From: Acidobacteriota bacterium
GTDB lineage: Bacteria; Acidobacteriota; Terriglobia; Acidiferrales; UBA7541
Direction of reading: 5' to 3'
DNA length: 63,249 nt
Assembly (NCBI GenBank): GCA_003223215.1
Contig: QHYH01000122.1
Span: 1 to 63,249 of the forward strand
A program made the position numbers and the translations under genes. This document shows, one piece after another, positions 17,276-26,506 of the stretch. Every line of letters begins with the position of its first letter. Within the stretch, counting starts at the first letter, position 1. The notes under the pieces are model-generated. The model had not been told where the DNA came from. It ran no database searches and was given only the letters and a program-made list of their open reading frames with translations.

Positions 17276-18211
17276 AGGCACATAGCCGTACTGGTCGGTC
17301 TTCCGCTCATGGCACAGGTAGGGAGCGGGAAGATGGGCAGGCAAGGCCACCAGCGCGGCACGTTCTTGCTCGAAGGCTTGCGCAGGAATCAGCCCGGTTT
17401 TAGACACCGGGCGATGTTCCATGCGGACCGTGGACCACTCGAGGGCTTGCTGATTCAGATCTTCCAGGCTGGAAAAGTGGCGCCCCGGGAAGAAGTTCGT
17501 TTCTACGGTCCAGAAGCTGCGTTCCTCGCCGGCTTTGCGGTTGGCATGCCCCTTTTCATGGCAGACGAATCGGAAGCCGTGCGCGGTGGCGAAGGCGGCC
17601 ATCTCCGGCACGATCACCGCATTCCGCCCGGTGCCCCTCAGACGGGCCAGGTTCGTGTTATCGATCACACAGATCCGCCCGGCATAGCCCCAGAACATCA
17701 GGGCTGTGTGCAGGAAGCATTTCATGCGGAAGCGGTTGAACTTTCGGAAAAATTGCAAGTACCGCCGCTTCGAGTAACGCAAATAGAGCAGGCTGGCAAT
17801 CACCAGAGTTAGCCTGTCGCCCGGGCGGATCCGGTAGGTGCTGGTATCGTGCTGCATCTCGGCACCCGGCTCGTCGGGCACGCGATCGCAGCGGGTCGAT
17901 GGCTCTTTGCTCAGGCCCAGCTCGCGCAGCAAGCGGGTCAAGGTCGAGTAGGGGATCTGGATGCCTTCTTCCTCGGTCAGCTTCTCGTGGACGCGCTGCG
18001 CCCGGCCCTCGCATTCCCTATACAGCCGTTCGAGCAGCTCGCGATCAAGGCGGACCTTGCGCTTGCGTGTCGGGACCGGCATCTCCCCCTTTTGCTTGAG
18101 GATCGTGCACACCGTGTTGCGGCTGAGATGCAGCCGGCGCGCGATCTCGTTTATGCTCATGCCCTCCTGGTGCAGCAGAAACACCGCTTTGCGCTTGTCC
18201 GCTTCGATCAT
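17276..18211 (-). pseudogene. IS21-family (IstA-like) transposase, C-terminally truncated
   Basis: ATG 18211 follows AAGGAAA. The N terminus carries a helix-turn-helix (MSINEIARRLHLSRNTVCTI). The DDE core is present: first Asp in EMQHDTSTYRI, second in ICVIDNTNLARL, Glu in the GEERSFWTVETNFFPGR segment. Homology continues to RKTDQYGYV at about 17280 and then stops; the frame goes on to 17090 only as out-of-frame sequence of the neighbouring gene remnant. The missing part is the C-terminal beta domain, so activity is unlikely. Confidence 0.8.
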
Positions 18212-19088
18212 GGAGTTTCCTTACGCTGTCGGAAAAAGCTTGTGTCTGACTCAAGATTCCAGCCGTCAGCAGATTCGCCTGGGCGTGAAAGGCGGGGGTC
18301 TTCAGGCGCCGGTCCTCGCTCTTGCCCATCACCCGGCGCATGTACTTGTCGGTGAGTTCCAGGTCCTTCAGCAGCATCCGTTCAAACTCGTTGCACCCGT
18401 CCGCATCTTCGGGCACCTGCCGCATCACCTCCAACACCTGCCCCGGATGCCCGTCGCGGATGGCTTGGCGGAGAGAAGCGGGCCCGCGAAAGTAACCGTG
18501 CGCTAGTTGTTCGATGTCCCGCACGCTGAGCTTCTTCCCGCTCAAGGCCACTACGAACTCCTCGACCTCCTGCTTGTGGACCCCGTTCATGCGCATGAAC
18601 TGCCGCAGCGTGTACATGTAGGGATAAACCGGAAAAGCGCCGCTGAAGATCTTCTCTCGCACCCGCGGGCTCATCTCCGCGAGCAGCCCCAGCCGCATGC
18701 TCACCCAAGACTTGCTGCGCGATAACCGTTCGGCCAGATCGGCCACGCTGCCCGACCCGAGCTTGCGCAGCTGGTCGAGGAAGGCCGCCTGCTCCAGAAT
18801 GCTCAGCGAGTGGTCATTCGACTCGCGCAGAAGATTCAGAATGGCCGCGGCTTCCTCTTCTCCCAGAGAAGCGTACGGCGCCATACTCATCCCCAGCTTC
18901 ACTGCACAGCGATAGCGCTTGAACCCGTTCAGTAAAATGCTCTGCGACGTGTGATCCACGCCCTCCAGAGGCTCCTCGATTCCACGTTCGGCAATCGCAG
19001 CCAACAAGCGCGCCTCCGCCGCCGGATTCCTCATCCGGTAGCTCTCGTACCTCAAATCCAAGGCCGCCAGCTCGATTTCGCGTTCCAT
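18045..19088 (-). CDS. ParB-like protein of the IS21-like element
   Basis: ATG 19088 follows CTAGGAG five bases upstream. The N-terminal part has the ParB nuclease-like pattern (IEEPLEGVDHTSQSILLNGFKRYRC, in parts: LEGVDHTSQSILLNG and FKRYRCAVKLG) followed by a ParB HTH region (LEQAAFLDQLRKLGSG, AERLSRSKSWVSMRLGLL). It resembles the DNA-binding accessory protein found beside this transposase type. The last 55 residues overlap the transposase gene and are low-complexity; in the neighbouring frame the sequence would end RKETP with a stop overlapping the transposase ATG. An indel near the 3' end is therefore likely. Confidence 0.65.
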   Translation of the reverse strand: MEREIELAALDLRYESYRMRNPAAEARLLAAIAERGIEEPLEGVDHTSQSILLNGFKRYRCAVKLGMSMAPYASLGEEEAAAILNLLRESNDHSLSILEQAAFLDQLRKLGSGSVADLAERLSRSKSWVSMRLGLLAEMSPRVREKIFSGAFPVYPYMYTLRQFMRMNGVHKQEVEEFVVALSGKKLSVRDIEQLAHGYFRGPASLRQAIRDGHPGQVLEVMRQVPEDADGCNEFERMLLKDLELTDKYMRRVMGKSEDRRLKTPAFHAQANLLTAGILSQTQAFSDSVRKLHDRSGQAQSGVSAAPGGHEHKRDRAPAASQPQHGVHDPQAKGGDAGPDTQAQGPP

Positions 19089-19095
19089 CCCGCTC

Positions 19096-19548
19096 CTAGG
19101 AACTGTTGTTCGTGAGGTAGTGCAGAACATAATCGATTCGGCGACGGCGGGCCATGCGGTGTTGTCTCACCGCCCTTGCCAACATCTTGCGGATCTCCCA
19201 CTCGCTTACCCGCCGCCTCTCGATCCGACTGACCACCATGGCCAGATAGCGGACGATGTCCGCGTCGAAGTGCATCCCCTGGCCTTCCCCGGGCTGCCGG
19301 CCTGGGCCAGCCCCTCGGCCGCGCTTGCCGTTTTGCAGTTTCTTTTTCTCTTTGCCTTCCGCAGTGCGGTAGTAGGCCACGCTGCGCTGAGTGGAATTTC
19401 GCTTCCGGTGCACCTTGCGGCACCCAAAGGGACAGCGCAGATCCCTGCGCCCGGCGTTCCGGGGATGGGTCAGGAAGAAAATCCGGCACTCGCGGCAACG
19501 GCACAGACAGGGTCGCAGATAGGGGTGGGTGCGGAGGACCGACCGCAA
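19096..19548 (-). CDS. zinc-binding small protein of the IS21-like element
   Basis: A Cys-rich basic protein with CLCRCRECRIFFLTHPRN and CPFGCRKVHRKR, suggesting a zinc ribbon, followed by a Lys-rich AYYRTAEGKEKKKLQ segment and a C-terminal helix pair (ARAVRQHRMARRRRIDYVL). The TTG at 19548 is the first possible start, yet the frame upstream to about 19650 still reads like protein (QEQFRSGPDWYRRSGIRALV), with no start codon before a stop. The gene may therefore be truncated at its 5' end together with the element. Its stop lies 7 bp before the ParB-like ATG. Confidence 0.55.
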   Translation of the reverse strand: MRSVLRTHPYLRPCLCRCRECRIFFLTHPRNAGRRDLRCPFGCRKVHRKRNSTQRSVAYYRTAEGKEKKKLQNGKRGRGAGPGRQPGEGQGMHFDADIVRYLAMVVSRIERRRVSEWEIRKMLARAVRQHRMARRRRIDYVLHYLTNNSS

Positions 19549-19684
19549 CAGGATGTAATACGCCCCGACCAGAGCGCGGATGCCGCTGCGGCGATACCAA
19601 TCCGGGCCGCTCCGAAACTGCTCCTGGATTTTGACGACTAAAAACCCAGGTTCTGGCTTATGATGGAAATCTCATTACACACAC

Positions 19685-19739
19685 ATCCCTGCTACCCGAT
19701 CGACACTTCGGTGTCGAGAGGGTACGCAGGGATTTTTTT
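19685..19739 (+). terminator. strong intrinsic terminator with UUCG loop
   Basis: ATCCCTGC-TACCC-TCGACAC, loop TTCG, then GTGTCGA-GGGTA-GCAGGGAT and seven T residues form a long hairpin with U tract on the plus strand. No plus-strand gene lies directly upstream (the IS genes run the other way), so it ends either a short transcript or a gene displaced by the IS. Confidence 0.8.
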
Positions 19740-19902
19740 GCGCACACCTGTTCTGCGCCAGCGCGCCGCCGGTGCAGGAACATCGCAACCCCTACTTGGA
19801 AAGGAAGAGTTTCCCCGCAACCCAACTGCACTTACAACAATGTGCAGTCGAACGTCTGGCCGGCCCCTTCAATTTACCTGACCGCAGGATTCGTCAATTT
19901 TA

Positions 19903-21214
19903 GTGAGCGCTATAGCGTATCATAGCTCCATCATCACCGCAGGCAATGGCGGCACCCAGCCAACCCAAGCAGCCTTAACCATCTTCTATAATCAAGGGAC
20001 CCAGAAATACGAACTGGTGCAGACCCTCCAGCCGGACGAACAAATGTGGATTGATATCGGCAAGCTCATTCGCGAACACGTGGCCGACAAAAATGGCAAC
20101 ACGCTACCTCCCACCGCCACGTCAGGGTCCTTTGAGATTCGTGACCTAACGCACACCGGCCTCGGCACGCTGTTCGAAGGGAAAATCACTTACGACAAAA
20201 CCTACGGCCATGCGGCCTACGGTTGTGGCGTCTGCTGCGGGTACAATGCGGCTATACTTTGGTACGACCCCATCAACCTCGGGTTTCAAGGTTCCCCGGT
20301 CGCCGATGGCGTATGGGGTTACAATGTCTGCAGCCAAGGATACGACGACGTCACCAGCAGCTTTTACGGTGACTGGAGCAGTCAGGCCACTTCTATCGTC
20401 ACCGTCGACTACTATGGTACCCACACTCCTCAGCATGAGGGATCGACCACGACGAACACATGCGGAGACATCGAAAGCACCGCCCACTACCCGCTTTGCC
20501 CGGCCCTGCGACGCTGCCCCCAAGGCGGCGCCAACGTCAAGCCCAGCGTTGCAATAACAGGCGCCTCCAGTTTTGCCTTCGTGGGCAGTGACCCTACTAT
20601 CCCAAAAGTGCTCCAGCAGGCGGTCGGGAAGCCCGATGGGGGAAACTACAGTTGGACCGCCAGCCCCACGGGTCGGATCTCCTTTGACAACCCGTCCTCC
20701 GACGTCGTAAACATGTCCGGCATAAACCCGAGCACTTCCGTGGGAGACACGACTCTCACGGTGAACTATTCGGTCGGTACCCAATCGGCAACAGCGACTT
20801 CGACCGCGACCTCCAGGATTTTCGTCTATCTTGCACTAAACACTCAAATTTCGGTTCCCCCTCCCAGTGGCAAGTACGGATATGACTACCGGTTGACCTA
20901 CGATACGTACACATGCCCTGGTGGACAGATCCTTCAGCCGGGTTTCAGCGGCATTTCGGTGCCAGAGAGTATTTCTGTAAGCAGCACCAACATGCCTGGG
21001 GCTACGACTCATACGGGTACAGGGGCTACAGATCCAAACAGCGAGTTTACAGACAGACTGGCTCATTAGCAACCAACCTATCCCGTCTAATGCCAGTGAG
21101 GTCGACACTCAGGAGATCTTCGTGGGGGGCATCTTCGTCCGCAACAACACTCTCAACTACTCAGCCACAACGATAACAGTCACCAATAACGGAACCTTTA
21201 GCTGCACACATTAA
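19903..21214 (+). pseudogene. frameshifted secreted-type protein of acidobacterial kind
   Basis: The frame from GTG 19903 to 21069 encodes a beta-rich extracellular-type protein (ITAGNGGTQPTQAALTIFYN, ELVQTLQPDEQMWIDIGKLI, TLFEGKITYDKTYGHAAYGC, then an Ig-like region). The product ends abruptly in DRLAH. A second frame continues directly with DWLISNQPIPSNASEVDTQE and ends FSCTH at TAA 21214, clearly the original C terminus. The shift coincides with a duplicated ACAG at 21049-21056. Upstream, another frame from about 19795 reads VWPAPSIYLTAGFVNFSERYS, joining the main frame by a further indel at about 19905, so the N-terminal part is also lost. Function unknown. Confidence 0.7.
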
Positions 21215-21237
21215 TCGAGCAAGGGAGGCTCCCACCC

Positions 21238-22317
21238 GTGATCAAACCAACCGCGGTTCTGGCAATTTTATCAACACTAGCGATACCGGGCGGGTTTGCT
21301 ATACGATCGCAGGACACACTTGATCCCTTGGACAAAAGATTGGGCGGCTTTGAACTGCTAAACGAGACCTTTGTTGACGGCCTAGCCAAAATTGATGGCC
21401 AAACTGAACTTGGCATCGCGGTTGAGCTCCCTCTGAAAGAACGCCTATCAGATGCAAATATCTCATACGTGCGGTTTACTTCACATGTACCAGGTGGAAC
21501 GATCCAAGATGTTCTCAATTACCTATGTTCGCTAGACCCGCGCTTTAGCTGGTCAAGATACAAGCAGATCATTAACGTCTACCCGCGCAACACCTCCGTT
21601 CTGGGTGACAAATACTTCATGAATCGGCGCCTATCTGACACAATTGTAGAGATCTCCGATCCCGCGGAAGGCATATTCAGCACGACAGCGGCGCTGGCCG
21701 GGTCGCTCGAACAGATCGCATTTTCGCAGTCCGGTGCGTTGCCTGGCTTCTCACGTCCCTGGAGTTTTTCATCGGACGGACGAACTCTGCGAGAAGCGTT
21801 TGATGAAATAGCGCTACATATGGGAACAGGCTATGGATGGACGCTGGGAGGGGCGAATGAGTTTCGAGTTATCCGCTTTCACGCAAGACTGCTCCCCGGT
21901 GGCACACCCGAAGCCAAGGGCGAAGCAGGGTCACAGGAGGGCTCGTACATTCAAGTTGTTTCAGTCGCGGTTGAACCACATACTATCCACGCGAAGGACA
22001 AACCAAGCCAGGCAGTTGTAAAGGCCAGCCTAGTTGTACGCGGCAACATACCCTCTGGCTCAACGGCAACAGTAGAGCTGAGCACCTACTCATCGGAGGT
22101 GCCAGGAGTGAAACTTTGCTATGAAAAACGAATCCAGATGGTTGCCTTGGATAGCGACTTTATCGGTGTGGAATTTCCGGTCACGGCCTGTCCCGATACA
22201 GCACAGGGGAAGGTACTGTTGGGCGTAACCGTCCAGGGCGCCACGGGACACGTGATGATCAAACGGACCCCGTCCGACAAAGGTCAGATGTCGCAATTAA
22301 CAATTGCCGTTCCCTGA
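21238..22317 (+). CDS. secreted protein of unknown function
   Basis: A 359-residue protein starting at GTG 21238 after GGGAGG, with a signal-peptide-like N terminus (IKPTAVLAILSTLAIPGGFA). It has two halves that look alpha/beta (GIAVELPLKERLSDANISYV, TIQDVLNYLCSLDPRFSW; LREAFDEIALHMGTGYGWTL), which resemble short STN/secretin-type modules, and a beta-rich C-terminal domain. Codon use seems slightly less GC-rich than the neighbours. It follows the frameshifted gene by 23 bp and probably belonged to the same transcript. I do not recognise a named family. Confidence 0.65.
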   Translation: MIKPTAVLAILSTLAIPGGFAIRSQDTLDPLDKRLGGFELLNETFVDGLAKIDGQTELGIAVELPLKERLSDANISYVRFTSHVPGGTIQDVLNYLCSLDPRFSWSRYKQIINVYPRNTSVLGDKYFMNRRLSDTIVEISDPAEGIFSTTAALAGSLEQIAFSQSGALPGFSRPWSFSSDGRTLREAFDEIALHMGTGYGWTLGGANEFRVIRFHARLLPGGTPEAKGEAGSQEGSYIQVVSVAVEPHTIHAKDKPSQAVVKASLVVRGNIPSGSTATVELSTYSSEVPGVKLCYEKRIQMVALDSDFIGVEFPVTACPDTAQGKVLLGVTVQGATGHVMIKRTPSDKGQMSQLTIAVP

Positions 22318-22475
22318 TCGGACTCTCTCAAACGACTTGTCCAGACTCACGACGTCGCTCTTGCTTCTTGCCGGAGCTCCCTTGTCAGTTGGTAACGCCT
22401 TCTGCCGCTGAGACTTATTGTATCAGGTGAGTCGTACCGCTCGCAAGACGCCTAAGCCCAAAAGTCACAGAGAAC

Positions 22476-24095
22476 TTACGGCTGGTCGACCGATCCTGAC
22501 GCGGCGATGCGCTGCGCCACAACCCTGCGCGCGTTCTGGTAAAGCGCGCGCGCTTGCGGAATGGCTTCGACGGCCTTCTGCACCTGCGGGTCGCCTTCCA
22601 GCAGAACCTTGAAACCTTCCTGCATGTTAAACACGGACATGAACACTTCCTGCTTGATCTTGCGCTTGATCCAGTCCTGGTTCTCCGCTATTTCGGGTTC
22701 CGTGTAACGGACATTGTGTTTGCTCAGATATTCGCGGAACATATGCATCACGTTGTCGTCGACTTCAAAATCTTTTGCAACAGTTGGCTTGGTTCCCAGG
22801 AAATAACGCGTGAACCCGCCCGCGCCGGTTTCTGCCGGGAACAGCACATCACCACGAAAGAGCAGTTGTTGGAACTTCGTGAGCTTCGGTGCATCCACGA
22901 CGATATCCGGCGTAATCCCGCCGCCGCCGGTAACCTGGCGCCCGCTGTCGGTCAGCCGTACCTCAGTTGGGTGCTCCGGCACCTTGCGCTCGTAATGATA
23001 TTCGTAGAGCGAAACGGATTTGTAATCGCGTTGAATCAGCCGGCCGCTGGGCGTGTAATAACGCGCAGTGGTCAAGGCCAGCCCAGTATTCTCACTAAGC
23101 GGGGTGACCGTCTGCACCAGGCCCTTACCGAAGGTCGTCTCGCCCACAATCAAGCCGCGATCGTGGTCCTGCACCGCGCCCGAAACAATCTCCGTTGCCG
23201 ATGCGGAATTGTTGTTCACCAGGATCACCAAGGGAGCAGTCATTCCCTGATTACCGCGAACGGCATAGTACCGCCGCTCGGGGGAGTTTCTTCCGTGATG
23301 GGAGACGATCAATTGATTCTTGTCCAGGAACATGTCTCCAACCGCGACGGCTTCGTTCAACAACCCTCCGGGATTTCCCCGCATGTCCAAGATCAGCCCG
23401 TCCAGCGAAGCAGCGTCCAGTTTCTTCAGCGCGTCGGCAATTTCATGGTCGGTCGTTTCGTTAAATCCCGATAGCCGGATGTAGCCAACGCCCGGCTTCA
23501 GCAAAAACGCGATATCCACCGAATGCCGCGGAATCTCATCGCGCGTCACGGTAAACACTAGCGGCTCCTGATAGCCTTCGCGCGAAACGGTAATCTTTAC
23601 CACCGTGCCTTTGGGCCCCTTCAGCAGGTCGGCCACCTCGGTGGTGGACAGTTGGTCGGTCGATTTGTCATCGACTTTAAGAATTACGTCCCCCGGCCGG
23701 ATTCCTGCGTTGTAAGCCGGAGCTCCCGCGTACGGTGCCATCACCACGGTGTGATTCTGCTGGGGGGCGACGATCATTCCCACGCCGTAATACTTTCCGC
23801 GCTGATCTTCCCGCAGAAGGGCAAATTGTTTGGCGTCGAAGAAACTCGAATGCGGATCGAGCATCCGCAACATTCCGGGGATGGCGCCCTGGTAGACCGC
23901 TTTGTCCACGTCTACCTGGTCGGCATAGTTACTCTGAACGACGTCCAGAACGCGCGTGAAGTTGCGCACGGCGGTCTGGTAGTCGTCCGCCGAGGCCGCC
24001 GTTGCCCGCACATTGGGACCGTAAATGCCTCCCAATACAGCAGATAACAGCAGTACTCCGATGGCAATCAAAACCCCACGACGCTCTGATTTCAT
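22476..24095 (-). CDS. ctpA: S41 carboxy-terminal processing protease
   Basis: A 539-residue periplasmic or membrane-tethered serine protease. ATG 24095 after GTGAGGT gives MKSERRGVLIAIGVLLLSAV, an uncleaved or cleaved signal anchor. A PDZ domain (about 110-190) contains YYGVGMIV and AGIRPGDVILKVDD; the S41 core (about 200-400) has GYIRLSGFNETT, LDMRGNPGGLLNEAV, the nucleophile in NNNSASATEIVSGA and the general base Lys in TFGKGLVQT. A long C-terminal region (about 400-539) with several helices is typical of acidobacterial CtpA. It is divergent from tatA, with about 115 bp between the starts. Confidence 0.93.
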   Translation of the reverse strand: MKSERRGVLIAIGVLLLSAVLGGIYGPNVRATAASADDYQTAVRNFTRVLDVVQSNYADQVDVDKAVYQGAIPGMLRMLDPHSSFFDAKQFALLREDQRGKYYGVGMIVAPQQNHTVVMAPYAGAPAYNAGIRPGDVILKVDDKSTDQLSTTEVADLLKGPKGTVVKITVSREGYQEPLVFTVTRDEIPRHSVDIAFLLKPGVGYIRLSGFNETTDHEIADALKKLDAASLDGLILDMRGNPGGLLNEAVAVGDMFLDKNQLIVSHHGRNSPERRYYAVRGNQGMTAPLVILVNNNSASATEIVSGAVQDHDRGLIVGETTFGKGLVQTVTPLSENTGLALTTARYYTPSGRLIQRDYKSVSLYEYHYERKVPEHPTEVRLTDSGRQVTGGGGITPDIVVDAPKLTKFQQLLFRGDVLFPAETGAGGFTRYFLGTKPTVAKDFEVDDNVMHMFREYLSKHNVRYTEPEIAENQDWIKRKIKQEVFMSVFNMQEGFKVLLEGDPQVQKAVEAIPQARALYQNARRVVAQRIAASGSVDQP

Positions 24096-24210
24096 GCTGA
24101 CCTCACGAAAATGCCTCAACAAAATTATAGCACACCGCAAAGTCCGGTTTGACAGCGGCTAAATACCCTTTCTATGATGCCAATGGGGTCTTAGACGGCT
24201 GTCAGGCGCC

Positions 24211-24642
24211 ATGTTGAGCATTCCTCACATGATTGTGATCTTTGTCGTGGTCCTGGTGGTTTTTGGGCCACAAAAGCTCCCCGAGCTGGCACGCGGGCTC
24301 GGGAAGCTCATGGCAGAGTTCCGCAAAGCCTCCTTGGATTTCAAAACGGCGTTTGAAGAAGAGATGCGTGACCTGGAGCGCCAGGCCTTACTCGCCGAGC
24401 GCAGGAAGGCTGCGGAAGCATCCGCGGCCAGTGCCGCTACGCAACCGGCGCAGCCTGAGAACCTCCCTGCTCCGGCGAGCGCGGCGGATATCTCCGCGCA
24501 GCCCCAGGCCAGCGAGGCCCCCGTCATCGCGCCGGACGGCGAGTCCGTGGCCCGCGGCTCAGAAGACGCGGCAGAAAACAAGGCCGCTCCTGCGGCAGCG
24601 AATCTGCCAGAATCCTCCGAGGACTCCCCGCATCCGGCGTAA
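24211..24642 (+). CDS. tatA: Sec-independent translocase subunit TatA/TatB
   Basis: A 143-residue Tat component: one N-terminal membrane helix (MIVIFVVVLVVFGPQKLP), the FGPxxLPELARGLGK hinge, an amphipathic helix (LMAEFRKASLDFKTAFEEEM) and a long Ala/Pro/Glu-rich tail. The FGP motif is usual for both TatA and TatB; the long acidic tail is TatB-like, while no separate TatA is nearby. tatC starts 5 bp after its stop, so they form an operon for export of folded proteins. Confidence 0.88.
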   Translation: MLSIPHMIVIFVVVLVVFGPQKLPELARGLGKLMAEFRKASLDFKTAFEEEMRDLERQALLAERRKAAEASAASAATQPAQPENLPAPASAADISAQPQASEAPVIAPDGESVARGSEDAAENKAAPAAANLPESSEDSPHPA

Positions 24643-24646
24643 ACCC

Positions 24647-25471
24647 GTGGCTGACTCCGTTCCCAACACGCAAAATTCCAGCCGCTCGGAGGAACCCGGC
24701 GGCACCATGACGTTTTTCGAGCACCTCAGCGAGTTGCGCAAGCGCATCATTTACTCGCTGTATGCCATCGGTGGCGGGACGCTCATTGGCGTGTACCTCT
24801 CAAAGTACTTCGTGAAATGGATCAACAAGCCGATGCTGAAGGCGCTCGCCGAGGCCGGACTGGATGCAAAGCTGATTTACACTCACCCGGCTGGCGCCCT
24901 AAATCTTGTCATCACCGTGGGTGTGTACCTGGGAATCGTTCTGGCTTCCCCCGTAGTGCTTTATCAAATCTGGCTGTTTGTCGCGCCGGCACTTTACAAA
25001 CATGAACGGGGTGCCGTCACCGGCTTCATGTCTTCCACCATTTTTCTTTTCCTGGCGGGAATCGCCTTCGGCTACTTCGTCATGCTGCCCCACATCCTGC
25101 ACTTTCTTGTGAGTCCCGGGCCGCTGTTCGCGCTCGGGCATGACGTCACACCTATGACGGACGTGAACGAGTATTTCGGACTGATTCTGCTGATCCTTCT
25201 CGGCATGGGGCTGATGTTCGAGCTCCCGGTTTTGATTTTCTTTTTGTCGCTGTTTGGAATCGTCACGCCGAGGTTTCTCTGGAAGAATTTTCGCTATGCC
25301 ATTCTGGTCATCACGGTCATTGCCGCGATCATCACACCTACTCCAGACGCCACGACGATGTTGGTCTTTATGGCCCCCATGGTCGGGCTTTATATCCTAG
25401 GCATCGGCGTCTCCGCGGTCGTCACGCGGCGGAGAGAACGCCGCATCGCTGCTCCGGCGGAGGCACGCTAA
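24647..25471 (+). CDS. tatC: Sec-independent translocase subunit TatC
   Basis: TatC is the receptor for twin-arginine signal peptides in the inner membrane. The 274-residue product has the TatC N terminus MTFFEHLSELRKRIIYSLY and six hydrophobic segments, including LNLVITVGVYLGIVLASPVVL, FLFLAGIAFGYFVMLPHIL, YFGLILLILLGMGLMFELPV and FRYAILVITVIAAIITPTPD. I use GTG 24647; ATG 24707 directly before TFFEHL is an alternative that would drop 20 poorly conserved residues. The stop and the next gene's ATG overlap as TAATG. Confidence 0.93.
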   Translation: MADSVPNTQNSSRSEEPGGTMTFFEHLSELRKRIIYSLYAIGGGTLIGVYLSKYFVKWINKPMLKALAEAGLDAKLIYTHPAGALNLVITVGVYLGIVLASPVVLYQIWLFVAPALYKHERGAVTGFMSSTIFLFLAGIAFGYFVMLPHILHFLVSPGPLFALGHDVTPMTDVNEYFGLILLILLGMGLMFELPVLIFFLSLFGIVTPRFLWKNFRYAILVITVIAAIITPTPDATTMLVFMAPMVGLYILGIGVSAVVTRRRERRIAAPAEAR

Positions 25472-26469
25472 TGGGTTCTCTTTCGGTGCATTGTTTGCGA
25501 GCCTCTTGGATCGTTCTACTCTTGAGTTTCCTTGCCGCTTGCGTTGCGGGCTGCCAGGCTGGCGGCACGGATTCCCGCACGGAGGGTCAACCGCCCTTCA
25601 TGAGCAAGGCGGCTACGACTCCTCCGCAGGCGTCCGATGACGCGCCTTCGCCCGACAAAACCGATGGCTTCGATGGCAAGCGCGCCTATGCGCTGGTCGC
25701 CAAGCAGGTCGAGTTTGGCCCACGGCCTTCGGGGACGCCGGCACTCGCGCGACTGCAGGATTTTCTGCAATCGGAACTGAAAAGCTACGGGTGCACGGTT
25801 GAAACCGACAGTTTCACAGCCGACACGCCCATCGGCCGATTGCCGATGAAAAACATCCTCGTCAAGATTCCCGGAGAAAAGCCCGGCGTAATTCTCCTCG
25901 GCACCCACTACGACACTCTGTTGAAGCAGGATTTTGTCGGCGCCGATGACGGAGGTTCCTCGACGGCGTTGATGCTGGAGCTGGCGAGGCACTTGTGCCC
26001 GCAGCGCGGAAGATACGCCGTGTGGATTGCGTTCTTCGACGGCGAAGAGGCCATGCGGCAGTGGAGTGATACCGACAGCCGTTATGGCAGCCGCGAGATG
26101 GCCGCCAAGCTTGCCCTGTCTGGCGACATCAAGAAGATCAAAGCATTTTTGCTGGCGGACATCGTGGGCGGACACACCGCCCGGTTTCCGCGTGAATCCA
26201 GTTCCACGCCCGCTTTGGTCAATCTGTTTTGGAATACCGCTCACAGGCTCGGCTACGCGTCGCTTTTTCTGGATGAAGCCTTTTCCGCCGAAGACGATCA
26301 TGATTCGTTCCTGAAGCGCGGGGTCGCCGCGGTGGATGTGATCGGAGACTTTACGAAGAATGGTTACTGGCATACCGCCGAGGACGATCTCGACAAAATC
26401 AGCCCCAGGACGCTCGCCCTTGTCGGACATGTTTTTCTGGAAAGCTTGAAACAGTTGCAAGCGCAGTAG
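25471..26469 (+). CDS. M28-type lipoprotein, glutaminyl-cyclase-like
   Basis: A 332-residue exported zinc protein. The N terminus is a lipoprotein signal with lipobox LAACVAGC. The M28/glutaminyl cyclase core shows metal ligands in LGTHYDT, GADDGGSS, FFDGEEA and GYWHTAEDD. The phrase WSDTDSRYGSREMA after GEEA is characteristic of glutaminyl-peptide cyclotransferases, which form N-terminal pyroglutamate, rather than of aminopeptidases. It is translationally coupled to tatC, which suggests, but does not show, that export and N-terminal modification are expressed together. Confidence 0.85.
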   Translation: MGSLSVHCLRASWIVLLLSFLAACVAGCQAGGTDSRTEGQPPFMSKAATTPPQASDDAPSPDKTDGFDGKRAYALVAKQVEFGPRPSGTPALARLQDFLQSELKSYGCTVETDSFTADTPIGRLPMKNILVKIPGEKPGVILLGTHYDTLLKQDFVGADDGGSSTALMLELARHLCPQRGRYAVWIAFFDGEEAMRQWSDTDSRYGSREMAAKLALSGDIKKIKAFLLADIVGGHTARFPRESSSTPALVNLFWNTAHRLGYASLFLDEAFSAEDDHDSFLKRGVAAVDVIGDFTKNGYWHTAEDDLDKISPRTLALVGHVFLESLKQLQAQ

Positions 26470-26506
26470 CAATCACCTGACGAAGGCGTCGTTCGTCGGC
26501 TCGCGT

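Larger units (their letters stand above)
17276..19655 (-). mobile_element. truncated three-gene IS21-like element
   Basis: On the minus strand the order is a zinc-binding protein, a ParB-like protein, then a transposase with HTH and DDE domain. The same three-gene set recurs as an IS21-related element in Acidobacteria and other soil bacteria, from my knowledge of the families. The transposase lacks its C-terminal third, and the cut runs into an unrelated gene fragment. The right end lies near 19640-19680 but I could not define terminal inverted repeats. The element is probably immobile. Confidence 0.7.

Noticed and set aside
19052-19600. 182-codon minus-strand frame over the IS zinc protein
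   Set aside because: Out of frame with the Cys-rich protein, no recognisable domain.
24242-24646. Upstream extension of tatC
   Set aside because: It lies within tatA in another frame and is Arg/Pro/Ser-rich; TatC homology begins after 24700.
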